59,362 nucleotides of DNA from Pelosinus sp. (GTDB lineage: Bacteria; Bacillota; Negativicutes; Propionisporales; Propionisporaceae): contig JAJFUN010000151.1 of assembly GCA_021372375.1 (NCBI GenBank), positions 1-59,362 on the forward strand, in the 5' to 3' direction. The notes under the pieces were generated by a model. The model made no database searches and was not told the DNA's origin. It worked only from the letters and a program-made list of their open reading frames with translations. A program made the translations under genes and the position numbers. This document shows positions 50,475-59,362 of this stretch, in pieces; position 1 is the stretch's first letter, and every line of letters starts with the position of its first letter.

Positions 50475-53400
50475 TTAAAGAGCAAACAACTTGCGTATTT
50501 CATCCTCACTCAACTTGGTCAGGAAATTCTCGCCAGGTTTTATTAGACTATCAATCATTTCTTGTTTTTTCTTCTGCAGTTCATAAATCTTCTCTTCAAT
50601 GGTGTTTTTCGCAATAAATTTATACACCTGCACCGCATTTTTCTGTCCAATACGATAAGCCCGATCTGTCGCCTGATCTTCTACCGCGGGATTCCACCAT
50701 GGATCAAAGTGAATAACGGTATCCGCCCCGGTTAGATTGAGGCCCGTGCCGCCTGCTTTGAGTGAAATAAGAAAAACATCCTTCGCGCCGGCATTAAAGG
50801 AGTGCACCAGCTTCATTCGTTCCTCAGCTGCAGTTGACCCATCTAAATAATAATAGGATACATCTAGCTTTGCTAATTTTTCTTTAATCAGGGCCAGCAT
50901 ACCTGTAAACTGTGAAAACAGCAGGATCTTATGCCCGGCAGTTACCGCTTCTTTGACAATTTCCGTCAGCACCTCAAGCTTGCCGCTGCCGCCATGGTAA
51001 TTTTCAATAAATAAAGCAGGATGACAACAAAGCTGCCGGAGGCGCGTTAGCAGCGCTAAAATTTTTATCTGGCTTTTTGAAAAGCCATTGGCGGCAATTT
51101 CACTTTCAAAATCGGCTCTAGCCTGGACTACCCATGCTGTATAAAGCTTGGCTTGCTCCTTAGTCATCTCACAGCTCAGCTTGCTTTCAATCTTTTCCGG
51201 CAGTTCTTTGAGAACCGCCTTTTTCATGCGCCGCATAATAAAAGGTTTGATATGCCGGCTTAGCTCGCCAAGCGCCTTTTTATCCCCGTTTTTAACAATA
51301 GGCTGCTCAAATTTACTGGTAAAACTTTTGTGATTTTGTAAATAGCCTGGCATAATAAAATCAAAAATCGACCATAGTTCTGTTAAGGTATTCTCGATGG
51401 GTGTGCCGGTGAGCGCAAAATAATTCTTGGCTCTGATTTTTTTCACGGTTTTAGCACTTAACGTATTGGGATTCTTCACATGCTGCGCTTCGTCTAAAAA
51501 ACAATACAGAAACTGTTTTTCTTCATAAAACTCGATATCCCGTTTGATTAAAGCATAGGATGTTACCACCAAGTCCATCTTGTCCATTTCCTGAAGCTGC
51601 TCGGCCCGTTCCTCAGGCTGTCCTGATACCACTAGCATATTTAAGCTAGGCGCAAATTTCTGCACTTCATCCTGCCAATTATAAACCAGCGAAGTCGGCG
51701 CAATCACCAGTGAAGGCGCCGACTCTGCCGTTTTTTCTGACAATAAAAAGGTAATGACCTGCAAAGTCTTGCCAAGCCCCATATCGTCTGCTAAAATTCC
51801 GCCAAAACCATAGCTTGCCAGCGATTTTAGCCACTTGAACCCGGTCTTCTGATAACCCCGCAACTTTCCCTGAATACCCGCAGGAACCTGATATTCTATA
51901 TCCTGCGGTTCTTTAATATCCTGGACCATTTTTTTAAAGGCGCTGCTGCGTTCCATATGAAAATCTTCCGTCTCGCGGGCCAGGCTATCTAAATAGAGGG
52001 CACAATACTTCGGCAGTTCAATGACTTTTTTCTGTAAGTCACTTGATTTTACGCCAAGCTGGGTTAGCAGCTGGGCCGTGACCTCAAATTCCTGGGAATC
52101 CAGCGGAATAAATGAACCATCCTGTAAGCGATGGTAGCGTTTTTTTATTTTATACGCACTTAAGAGCTCCATAAGCTCCTTCAGCGAAATTTCTTCGTAA
52201 TTGAGCGAAAGCTCCAGCATATCGGTATCGGTATTAAGACGAACTCCAGCTGAAATACTATTACCCTCATAAATACGGACATTTTTAAATGCATCCGTAT
52301 AATAAACTTCAGCCATATCCCTGAGCAGCGAAAGTCCCTGCTGCAAAAATAAATAGACCTTTTCTTCGTCTAATTGTACCAAACGACCAGCTTCCCAGGA
52401 AAAGTCATATTGACGAAATAGATTTAGAAGCTGCGCTTCTTCTACGGAAGAGCGTAATAAGAGCTTGTCCCCTGTCATAATTTCACGCTGCGTGCTATAA
52501 GAATCCGGCTGCAGAACTTTTTCCCCATAATGAAATTCAATGCGGGCACTCATGCCACTGGCTTCTTTATCTAAATAGACCGCTTTATCAAGCGTCTCAC
52601 GAGTATACTTGGCCATTACACCGGCTTCCAGCTCAACTCTGCTAATCTTTTCGAGCGCTGGTAGCATCCCTGAGAAAAAATCTGAAGCATTACTTTCCGG
52701 TATGTCGACAGTAGTAGCCCGATTGGCCGAAAAACAATTGAGCAGCGGTTTTATATAACGGGAAAATTCAGCATCAACCTGATAAATTTTTCGCTGATAA
52801 TAGATATACTCAAATTCAGCATCAAGACCATATAGCACTTCACCAGGCGCTAAGTTCAGCGCTAGACGAACACCGCCACTGATATTATTGATTGTCAAGT
52901 TAATCCGAGGCCGCCCCTTTTCAATCGTGAGCCCTGTAATCTTTTTATCATTAATTTCCACATCAAATGGCTCTTCCGCCATACTTTTTAAAAATTGCCG
53001 CAAAGTACGATTAGTCAGCGAATAATGCCGCGCATCAGCAAAAACCGAGCCGTAACTAGCATAATAGCTCCAGTTGGAACGCTGTTGTTCTTCTAAATAA
53101 GCCTGATACAATATGTCCACCAGCGGCTGGGATACTTTATCAAATTCCATGTGCAGCGGTTCAAAAGTAAAATTTTTTCCATAATATAACGCGTTTTTAT
53201 TCTCCAAAGCCTCCATTAACTGCGGAATGTGTTTTACCACATACATCCGCTCCGTACCAATCGAAAATTTTAGTGAACTTTGTTTGTGCCCGGAGGCAAT
53301 AGCAAATGCATAAGTAGGGGTAAGCCGCACAGGCTGCAGGGCCGCTTCGACAGCGACAGATTCCGCACTGTCCGTAAAAAACTTCAGCATTTCATGCGCT

Positions 53401-53774
53401 GGCCGCGTCAGCTGTACCGTTGGTTTAAGTTGTTGTTTAGTTGGTCTATCAGGAAAGAGAATAACATTATTTTGTCCGGGAAAATATTCGTCCCAGTCAT
53501 CTTTAATGGTTTTCAGTACCGCAACAATATGTTTACATGCCCCATTATACTCATAAAAAGCCGGACAATCACAATCATAGCTTTCTATTTTATTATCCTC
53601 ATCAAACTGTATCGAAATATCATAAATTTCACGCCCAGCGACCTGAGCCACAAACAAATTTTTATCGGGGATAAATTCTATATCTTCTACATGACCAGCC
53701 GCATAGTAATGGCAGCCTTTTTTATAAGATGACCCCATAGCTGCTTGCCTTTTTATACTATCCTCAGACAACAT
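50475..53774 (-). CDS. SWIM-SNF2 family helicase-like ATPase
   Basis: A 1099-residue protein. The N-terminal SWIM zinc finger has C68-x-C70...C80-x-H82. A long bacterial-SNF2 region follows (about 150-620). The SNF2 ATPase core has motif I DDMGLGKTLQ, motif II DEAQ, and SALTGTPIENTL-type motif III. The helicase C half has FSQFTGML, LKAGGTGLNLTGAD and RAYRIGQKNAVQVYKF. Such proteins translocate on duplex DNA and remodel bound proteins or RNA polymerase; the biological role here is unknown. GAGGAG precedes the ATG at 53774. Confidence 0.95.
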   Translation of the reverse strand: MLSEDSIKRQAAMGSSYKKGCHYYAAGHVEDIEFIPDKNLFVAQVAGREIYDISIQFDEDNKIESYDCDCPAFYEYNGACKHIVAVLKTIKDDWDEYFPGQNNVILFPDRPTKQQLKPTVQLTRPAHEMLKFFTDSAESVAVEAALQPVRLTPTYAFAIASGHKQSSLKFSIGTERMYVVKHIPQLMEALENKNALYYGKNFTFEPLHMEFDKVSQPLVDILYQAYLEEQQRSNWSYYASYGSVFADARHYSLTNRTLRQFLKSMAEEPFDVEINDKKITGLTIEKGRPRINLTINNISGGVRLALNLAPGEVLYGLDAEFEYIYYQRKIYQVDAEFSRYIKPLLNCFSANRATTVDIPESNASDFFSGMLPALEKISRVELEAGVMAKYTRETLDKAVYLDKEASGMSARIEFHYGEKVLQPDSYSTQREIMTGDKLLLRSSVEEAQLLNLFRQYDFSWEAGRLVQLDEEKVYLFLQQGLSLLRDMAEVYYTDAFKNVRIYEGNSISAGVRLNTDTDMLELSLNYEEISLKELMELLSAYKIKKRYHRLQDGSFIPLDSQEFEVTAQLLTQLGVKSSDLQKKVIELPKYCALYLDSLARETEDFHMERSSAFKKMVQDIKEPQDIEYQVPAGIQGKLRGYQKTGFKWLKSLASYGFGGILADDMGLGKTLQVITFLLSEKTAESAPSLVIAPTSLVYNWQDEVQKFAPSLNMLVVSGQPEERAEQLQEMDKMDLVVTSYALIKRDIEFYEEKQFLYCFLDEAQHVKNPNTLSAKTVKKIRAKNYFALTGTPIENTLTELWSIFDFIMPGYLQNHKSFTSKFEQPIVKNGDKKALGELSRHIKPFIMRRMKKAVLKELPEKIESKLSCEMTKEQAKLYTAWVVQARADFESEIAANGFSKSQIKILALLTRLRQLCCHPALFIENYHGGSGKLEVLTEIVKEAVTAGHKILLFSQFTGMLALIKEKLAKLDVSYYYLDGSTAAEERMKLVHSFNAGAKDVFLISLKAGGTGLNLTGADTVIHFDPWWNPAVEDQATDRAYRIGQKNAVQVYKFIAKNTIEEKIYELQKKKQEMIDSLIKPGENFLTKLSEDEIRKLFAL

Positions 53775-53861
53775 GCTTCTTACTCCTCTATCGTAAAATC
53801 CTGCAAAAAACTGCTGATTTTATTTATACTGCTACTCTTTTTATTATAACATAGTCACTAT

Positions 53862-53908
53862 ATAAATACACAGGCTAACCTCCTGATGAAGTCAGCCTGT
53901 GTATTTAT
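53862..53908 (-). terminator. Hairpin at the end of cydC
   Basis: A 15-base stem ATAAATACACAGGCT (53862-53876) / AGCCTGTGTATTTAT (53894-53908) with a 17-base loop. It overlaps the cydC stop codon. No good U-run follows, but it is the only terminator candidate for cydABDC. Confidence 0.6.
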
Positions 53909-55620
53909 ATCATATTCCGCTGTATCTGCTGCATTCGATAAAAGCTTCCCTGCTTCGTAAGTAGCTCCTCTTGCGTCCCCTGCTCTACGATTTTGCCGCG
54001 TTCTAATACAATAATTTTGTCCATGACCGATAAATCACAAAGCCAATGTGTAATAAGTAGAACAGTTTGCTGCTTAGTGCTTTGTAGAGCACTGCTCATT
54101 ACTGCATGGGCAGTCACCGCATCTAACCCAGCCGTAGGTTCATCCAAGATCAGTATCGGTGCATTCTTTAGATGGGCCCTAGCTAGCGCCAGCCGCTGGC
54201 GCTGACCGCCGGATAACGAACGGCCATATTGCCCCACGCACGTTTCCATCTTTTTCTCAAAGTGACTGATAAATTTCTTGGCCCCAGCCGCCTCAAGAGC
54301 TGACGCCAGCTCTTGTTTCGTAGCAGCTGGACGAGCTAAGCGAATATTTTCCTCTATTGTTGCCGAAAACAAATACGTATCCTGGCTAACTACACTGATA
54401 AACTCCCGTGTTAGCTCAGGCGAATAACTCCGGATTTCCCGCCCCCCCAGCATAATACTCCCATCATAGCTTACCAGCGAGAGCAGCGCTTTGGCCAGCG
54501 TAGTTTTCCCGGCGCCGCTTGCCCCCACAATCGCCACTTTTCGGCCAAAGGGTACGTTAAAAGATAAGCCATCAAGCGCCGCAAGCTCTGCTTTATCATA
54601 CTTAACGCTAACTTCACGAAATGCTAAATCATAATTTTTTATAGCAAAGCCCGCCTTCTTTGTTTCAGCTCGCTGCGCCAGCATTGTTTGAATGCGTCCG
54701 GCCGCCGCTACACTGCCCTGCCAAAAATGCGGCAGCATAAATAAGGGAGCTATGCTTTCTAAACTGCTGGTTAACACCAGAAAAATTACCACCGCTTCTA
54801 TGCCGGTAATATTGCCCTTTTCCAGCAGTGAAATTAAGATTAGCAAAGTAGCGCAGCTGGCAAACTGCAAAATAAAAGTACTAAGTCCCTCTAAAATCGC
54901 CGAAACTGCGGCAATACTTTCTTGTTCCTTGCCTAAATTACAGCATAAGCAATTTGTTTTTTTCCTAGCTGACGATCCCAACTGAAAGGCAGCCCTTTCT
55001 TCACTGCCTGCCATCATATCAGTTAACTCAGTTTTCAAAGCTTCTCTTAGTGTGTTAACAGGTTTAGCCTTTCTTTGCTGCCAACTATAGATAATAAACG
55101 GTAATACTCCGCCCCCAATTACCAATGTCGCCACAAAACAAAAAAGTAGCTGACTACTAATAGTATACACGTATGAACCAACAAAGATAGCGATTATCAG
55201 AGCTATTACCAAAGGCGCCGCTACCCTTAAAAAAAAGTACTGTAGTGTTTCAATATCACCAATCATACGCTCTAATAATGCACCACTGCAGTATTTTTCT
55301 AATTTCCCTGCAGGCATTTTTTCGATTGCTTCGTAAAAAAGAGTCCTGATGCGTGCAAGTAATTGAAAGGTGGCATCATGGGATATATAGCGTTCACCGT
55401 ACCTAAGACAAGCTCTGGCTATACCAAAAAAACGCACTCCGGCAATAGCCACAGAAAGCTCATACAGCGGCGGATGAAAGGCGGCGGTAGTAATCAGCCA
55501 GCCGGCAGTGGCCATCAACCCAATGTTGCTGCCAATACTGAGGCACCCTAAAAAAATACCCATACCTATCGTAAATACCGCTGCTTTCATGAGTGAAATC
55601 AACCATATAAAGTTCTTCAT
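53905..55620 (-). CDS. cydC: CydC subunit of the CydDC heterodimeric ABC exporter
   Basis: A 571-residue fused membrane-ATPase half transporter: about six helices, then an ATPase with GASGAGKTT, LSGGQRQRLALARA and ILILDEPTAGLD. CydDC exports cysteine/glutathione or handles haem, and is needed to assemble cytochrome bd. It overlaps cydD by four bases (ATGA). Last gene of cydABDC. Confidence 0.93.
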   Translation of the reverse strand: MKNFIWLISLMKAAVFTIGMGIFLGCLSIGSNIGLMATAGWLITTAAFHPPLYELSVAIAGVRFFGIARACLRYGERYISHDATFQLLARIRTLFYEAIEKMPAGKLEKYCSGALLERMIGDIETLQYFFLRVAAPLVIALIIAIFVGSYVYTISSQLLFCFVATLVIGGGVLPFIIYSWQQRKAKPVNTLREALKTELTDMMAGSEERAAFQLGSSARKKTNCLCCNLGKEQESIAAVSAILEGLSTFILQFASCATLLILISLLEKGNITGIEAVVIFLVLTSSLESIAPLFMLPHFWQGSVAAAGRIQTMLAQRAETKKAGFAIKNYDLAFREVSVKYDKAELAALDGLSFNVPFGRKVAIVGASGAGKTTLAKALLSLVSYDGSIMLGGREIRSYSPELTREFISVVSQDTYLFSATIEENIRLARPAATKQELASALEAAGAKKFISHFEKKMETCVGQYGRSLSGGQRQRLALARAHLKNAPILILDEPTAGLDAVTAHAVMSSALQSTKQQTVLLITHWLCDLSVMDKIIVLERGKIVEQGTQEELLTKQGSFYRMQQIQRNMI

Positions 55621-57335
55621 AGCGCACCTCGGTAAGTCTTAATCAGCTTAGCATAAAACCCGTGTTTCTGTAAAAGCTCTTTAGGTGAGCCGCTTTCTAC
55701 GATATGCCCCTTTGAAAAAAATAGTACTTTATCCGCCTGTGCCACTGTACTTAAACGATGCGCAATCATGAGCACAGTCCTGCCCTCCATTAATTTTTTC
55801 AAGGTATGCGCCAAAAATTCTTCACTAGCCGGGTCAAGCGCACTAGCCGGCTCATCCAAGATTAAAAGTGGTGCACTACGTAAAAATGCCCTTGCCAAGG
55901 ATAAACGTTGCCTTTCACCGCCGCTTAGCATCCTGCCGCCCTCACCAACTACTGTATCATACCCTTTAGGCAGGGCACAGATAAAATCGTGCGCGCCAGC
56001 CGCCTTGGCTGCTGCCACCATTTCACCTTGAGGGGCTTGCCCCAAACAAATATTTTCAGCAATAGTGCCCCGAAAAAGGTGTGGCTGCTGCGGCACATAG
56101 GCTAGCCTTGTTAGCCATTCACCATAGTTAATTTCCTCTAAAGGCTTGCCATTTACCATGATACTGCCCCCAGAGGCTTTAATAAATCCCAATGCCAATT
56201 TAGCGACCGTACTTTTTCCTGAGCCACTCTCGCCAACCAGCGCTACTTTTTCCCCGGGCGCAATAGAAAAGGTAACACCGTGTAAAGTTTTCACTGCTGT
56301 ATTAGCGTAAGCAAACTCTACATTGCTAAAAGTAATGCCAATTTGCTGCCCTGCTGAAATTCCAGTACTGCCTTGCCGCACAGGCGGTACAATATCCAGT
56401 ACCTGCTGTATTTTTCCTATTACCGCAGTGCCGGCCATTCCTGCATGAAAATAGCTGCCCAGCAGCCTAAGCGGCAAGTAAAACTCTGGTGCTAAGAGCA
56501 AAATAAAAAAAGCCTGATAAAAAGTCATAGTACCATATAGTAGCTTTAACCCAATGGTAACCGCAACCAAAGCTGTACCAATAGTAGAAAATAGCTCCAA
56601 AACAAAGGCCGATAAGAAAGCCACCCTCAGCACCCGCATTGTTAGCACACGAAACTCGCTGGCCATGCGATCAATAACCGCTGTTTGCTCTTTGCTGCGG
56701 CCAAATAATTTTAAGGTAGTCAAGCCTTGTACAATATCAAAAAAATGTGCACTTAAATGACTTAACCGTTCCCACTGCGTTTGATTCATACGCTCTGCAG
56801 CATGCCCAATTAGCGCCATAAAAAAGGGAATAATGCAGGCTGTGCCAAGCAGTAAACCAGCACTAACCAAATCTATAGGAAAAACAAAACACAAAATAAC
56901 CAGCGGCACAATGACCGCCATGCCTAATTGCGGTAAATAACGGGTAAAATACTGTTCTACTTGTTCTACCCCTTCGGTTACGAGCGCCAGTACAGCCCCA
57001 GCCTCGAGCTCGACCATTTGCACCGGACTGATTGCCAGCAAATGATCTATGAGGCGCAGCCGCACCGTCAGTTTGATTTTTTGCGCCAGCTTATGCGCTA
57101 CAAGCGAAGTCAGCCCTGCCCCAACTGCCCGGCAAAAAATGATCAGCGCTAACATAAGAAACAGAGACTGCACTTTAGTCAGCCCCTGTTTATCAAAAAT
57201 AGTTTTTTCTAAAATAAGCGTAATTTCATTAGCCTGCAGTACCGCCAGTATGCCGCCAGCAATACCACCAGCAACAGTTAACAGGAAAAGACCTATATGC
57301 GGTTTGACCTCGCAGGCTAACTGCCGATTCATCAT
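55617..57335 (-). CDS. cydD: CydD subunit of the CydDC heterodimeric ABC exporter
   Basis: A 572-residue half transporter with six membrane helices and an ATPase: GESGSGKST, Q-loop VPQQPHLF, MLSGGERQRLSLARA, LLILDEPASALD and IAHRLSTV. The order cydB-cydD-cydC and the near-zero spacing support assignment to CydD rather than a lipid or drug exporter. It starts three bases after the cydB stop codon. Confidence 0.94.
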   Translation of the reverse strand: MMNRQLACEVKPHIGLFLLTVAGGIAGGILAVLQANEITLILEKTIFDKQGLTKVQSLFLMLALIIFCRAVGAGLTSLVAHKLAQKIKLTVRLRLIDHLLAISPVQMVELEAGAVLALVTEGVEQVEQYFTRYLPQLGMAVIVPLVILCFVFPIDLVSAGLLLGTACIIPFFMALIGHAAERMNQTQWERLSHLSAHFFDIVQGLTTLKLFGRSKEQTAVIDRMASEFRVLTMRVLRVAFLSAFVLELFSTIGTALVAVTIGLKLLYGTMTFYQAFFILLLAPEFYLPLRLLGSYFHAGMAGTAVIGKIQQVLDIVPPVRQGSTGISAGQQIGITFSNVEFAYANTAVKTLHGVTFSIAPGEKVALVGESGSGKSTVAKLALGFIKASGGSIMVNGKPLEEINYGEWLTRLAYVPQQPHLFRGTIAENICLGQAPQGEMVAAAKAAGAHDFICALPKGYDTVVGEGGRMLSGGERQRLSLARAFLRSAPLLILDEPASALDPASEEFLAHTLKKLMEGRTVLMIAHRLSTVAQADKVLFFSKGHIVESGSPKELLQKHGFYAKLIKTYRGAL

Positions 57336-57338
57336 AAG

Positions 57339-58343
57339 CTAATACTCCAATTGTTTTCTTGTAACTCGTTTGCGAAATACCCAATATGTCCATGCCTGAT
57401 AAACAAGCACAATCGGTACCAAGAGGACCGCAGCTATCGTCATAATTTTGAGGGTATATGGCGTAGAAGATGCATTATAAATAGTCAGATTCCAGTCGGG
57501 ATTGAGACTCGACACCATAATACGCGGGAAGAGGCCCCAGAAAAAAGCTACCGTTGTCAAAAGAATAGTCACAGCACTTGAGACAAAAGCCCAGCCAGCC
57601 TTTTGCCGCCAAAGGAGGCCATAACCTAAAAGAAAGGCAGCAACAGCGCCCCATAACGAAATACCTGCGCCATAACTACTAAATAAATCCGTATCGACAT
57701 AGGTAAGGCCAACCAAAGCCAAACAGCAAACAGCTGTGAAAACACCTATTTTAAGCGCCGCCAGACGAGCCCTTGCCGCTAGCTCAGCTTCTGCCTTAAG
57801 CGTTAGATATGACGCCCCATGGAATAAAAAGACTAGTACAAAGGCCACGCCGCCAACTAAAGTATAGGGACTAAGTAAATCAAAAAAACTACCTACGTAA
57901 TTCATCTTGGCATCAATAGGTACGCCTTGCAGCAAATTAGTCACCGCAACGCCCCACAAAAGAGCCGGAATGGTACTGCCAAAAAAGATGGCCCAGTCCC
58001 AGCTGCTGCGCCATAGCGCGCTTTCATCTTTGCTGCGAAACTCAAAAGCCACGCCGCGAATAATGAGCGCCAGGAGCATTAAAAACAGCGCCAGATAAAA
58101 CCCGCTAAACAGTGTAGCATATACATGGGGAAAAGCCGCAAACATTGCGCCCCCGGCGGTAATCATCCAAACCTCGTTACCATCCCACACCGGACCAATA
58201 GTGTTAATAATTATCCGCCGCTCAGTATCATTTTTCCCCAAGAAAGGGAGCAGCATGCCTACACCATAATCAAATCCTTCCAAAAAGAAGAAACCAATAA
58301 ATAAAACGGCAACCAGAATAAACCATACAATATTTAATTCCAT
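57339..58343 (-). CDS. cydB: Cytochrome bd ubiquinol/menaquinol oxidase subunit II
   Basis: A 334-residue membrane protein with about eight helices. The opening LEGFDYGVGMLLPFLGK and the GPVWDGNEVWMITAGGAMFAAFP segment (conserved W, D, E, N) are typical of CydB. It partners CydA in the terminal oxidase used at low oxygen. It overlaps the cydA end by ten bases. Confidence 0.98.
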   Translation of the reverse strand: MELNIVWFILVAVLFIGFFFLEGFDYGVGMLLPFLGKNDTERRIIINTIGPVWDGNEVWMITAGGAMFAAFPHVYATLFSGFYLALFLMLLALIIRGVAFEFRSKDESALWRSSWDWAIFFGSTIPALLWGVAVTNLLQGVPIDAKMNYVGSFFDLLSPYTLVGGVAFVLVFLFHGASYLTLKAEAELAARARLAALKIGVFTAVCCLALVGLTYVDTDLFSSYGAGISLWGAVAAFLLGYGLLWRQKAGWAFVSSAVTILLTTVAFFWGLFPRIMVSSLNPDWNLTIYNASSTPYTLKIMTIAAVLLVPIVLVYQAWTYWVFRKRVTRKQLEY

Positions 58344-59362
58344 AATGTTGCCCCCTTTGCAGTGCTATGCAGTGCAGAATTTTCTTCAACAGGTCCACGC
58401 TTAATAAATTTAACAGCAATATAGACCGCCAAAATAGCTAATATCCCATAAACACACGTAAAACCGGTCATTGATAACGCAATACTGCCTGCCCCAACAT
58501 TCGGCGATATGGCCTGATCCACCCGCTGTAAACCAAATACAATCCAAGGCTGCCGTCCGGCTTCAGCCACAAGCCAGCCTGTGGAATTAGCAAGATACGG
58601 CACCGGCAAACTCCATAAAACAGCTTTGAGTACTAATGACGAATCCACAATTTGCCCCCGATACCATAGCCACGCACATAAGAGGGAGAGGAAAATCATC
58701 CAGCCGCCAGCCGCCACCATGGCCCGAAACGTCCAAAATACCAGGGAAACTTCAGGAATATAATTGCCTTCCCCATATTTGGCGGTATACTCTCTCTGTA
58801 GATCTTTGATACCTTTCACTTCGCCAGTAAAAGAATCATGCACCAAGAAGGTTAAAGCGCCAGGTACACTTAACTGCGCTGTATTTTTTTGTGCTTTTTC
58901 ATCAATAGCCGCAAACAGCGAAAACGGCGCTGACTGTGAAGTTTCCCATAACGCTTCACTCGCTGCCAGCTTCATGGGCTGCGCCTTAGCTATATGCTGC
59001 GCCTCTAAATGTCCTGTAGCCCCCACTAAAAGACTGGATAGAAGTGCACAAACTACACCTATTTTAAAAGACTTCAGAAAGAACTCCACATGCGTTTTCT
59101 TCAATAAATGATAAGCGCTAATCGCCATCAAGAAAACGCCCGCAGTTGCCAAGCCAGCAACTATCGTATGCGGGAACTGTTTTAAAACATATGGATTGGT
59201 AATTAGAGCAGTGAAATCAATCATTTCTGCCCGGCCATGCTGCACCGCATACCCTACAGGTGCCTGCATAAAAGAATTTGCTACCAAAATCCAAAAGGCT
59301 GACAAATTACTGGCAAAGGCCACCATCCAAATACACAACGCATGAATCTTTTTAGATAGCCG
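58334..59362 (-). CDS. cydA: Cytochrome bd oxidase subunit I (5' end outside window)
   Basis: The visible 342 residues lack the first part of the protein, including the haem b595 His at the N-terminus. Reading continues in frame to the edge (RLSKKIHA before LCIWMVA). Seen features: GYAVQHGRAEMIDF, the short Q loop expected in Firmicutes, and the late VAEAGRQPWIVFGL with the GRQPW motif. It oxidises menaquinol and reduces O2 to water. First gene of cydABDC; its promoter is outside the window. Confidence 0.97.
   Translation of the reverse strand, partial: RLSKKIHALCIWMVAFASNLSAFWILVANSFMQAPVGYAVQHGRAEMIDFTALITNPYVLKQFPHTIVAGLATAGVFLMAISAYHLLKKTHVEFFLKSFKIGVVCALLSSLLVGATGHLEAQHIAKAQPMKLAASEALWETSQSAPFSLFAAIDEKAQKNTAQLSVPGALTFLVHDSFTGEVKGIKDLQREYTAKYGEGNYIPEVSLVFWTFRAMVAAGGWMIFLSLLCAWLWYRGQIVDSSLVLKAVLWSLPVPYLANSTGWLVAEAGRQPWIVFGLQRVDQAISPNVGAGSIALSMTGFTCVYGILAILAVYIAVKFIKRGPVEENSALHSTAKGATLWN

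Overview
The window reads as chromosome of a diderm (outer-membrane-bearing) Firmicute, most likely a Negativicute of the Sporomusaceae type. The evidence is mixed by design: an OmpH/Skp-like periplasmic chaperone and a CsgG/FlgT-like pair imply an outer membrane, while the mraZ-rsmH-ftsL-PBP order, an AbrB-type regulator, a c-di-AMP riboswitch in front of kimA, KtrAB, a GlnK/GlnL-like two-component pair and cydABDC are Firmicute traits. DNA is moderately AT-rich, with strong Shine-Dalgarno sites and many intrinsic terminators. The genus is inference.

Layout: 1-3.6 kb, division (dcw) cluster on the minus strand (mraZ, rsmH, ftsL, truncated PBP), split by a hairpin repeat. 3.8-8.6 kb, small CxxC protein, feoB-feoA, M18 aminopeptidase, RadC. 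8.65-12.4 kb, a radical SAM/SPASM protein with a small Tyr/Pro/Cys peptide downstream, then a FlgT_N-like and a CsgG-like exported protein. 12.4-16.4 kb, a nitrate/sulfonate-type ABC importer, YhcH and an RMND1-family membrane protein. 16.7-20.2 kb, a dicarboxylate/amino-acid symporter facing a GlnL/GlnK-like pair. 20.5-25.9 kb, a potassium region (CPA antiporter, ktrA, ktrB, kimA with riboswitch). 26.4-32.3 kb, a beta-hydroxyacid dehydrogenase, an exported I42/DUF3298 protein, and a TetR-HlyD-EmrB efflux locus with two matching operators; the TetR gene appears to start at AUA. 32.3-38.2 kb, serine hydrolase, OmpH, HAD phosphatase, metallophosphatase, AbrB and two small proteins with internal repeats. 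38.3-41.1 kb, leuCDB. 41.4-45.1 kb, a Cache-HAMP-PAS-GGDEF-HD-GYP protein and a nucleoid-associated protein. 45.1-53.8 kb, nucleoside salvage (cdd, deoB, pdp), folate genes (folP, folBK), an HD protein and a SWIM-SNF2 helicase. 53.9-59.4 kb, cydABDC, with cydA cut by the window edge.

No rRNA, tRNA, CRISPR array, transposase or phage gene was seen. Intergenic spaces carry at least five kinds of palindromic repeat, some inside operons. The least explained items are the radical SAM/peptide pair, the split FlgT-like pair, the two repeat-motif small proteins and an orphan hairpin-bounded stretch at 36.47-36.66 kb.
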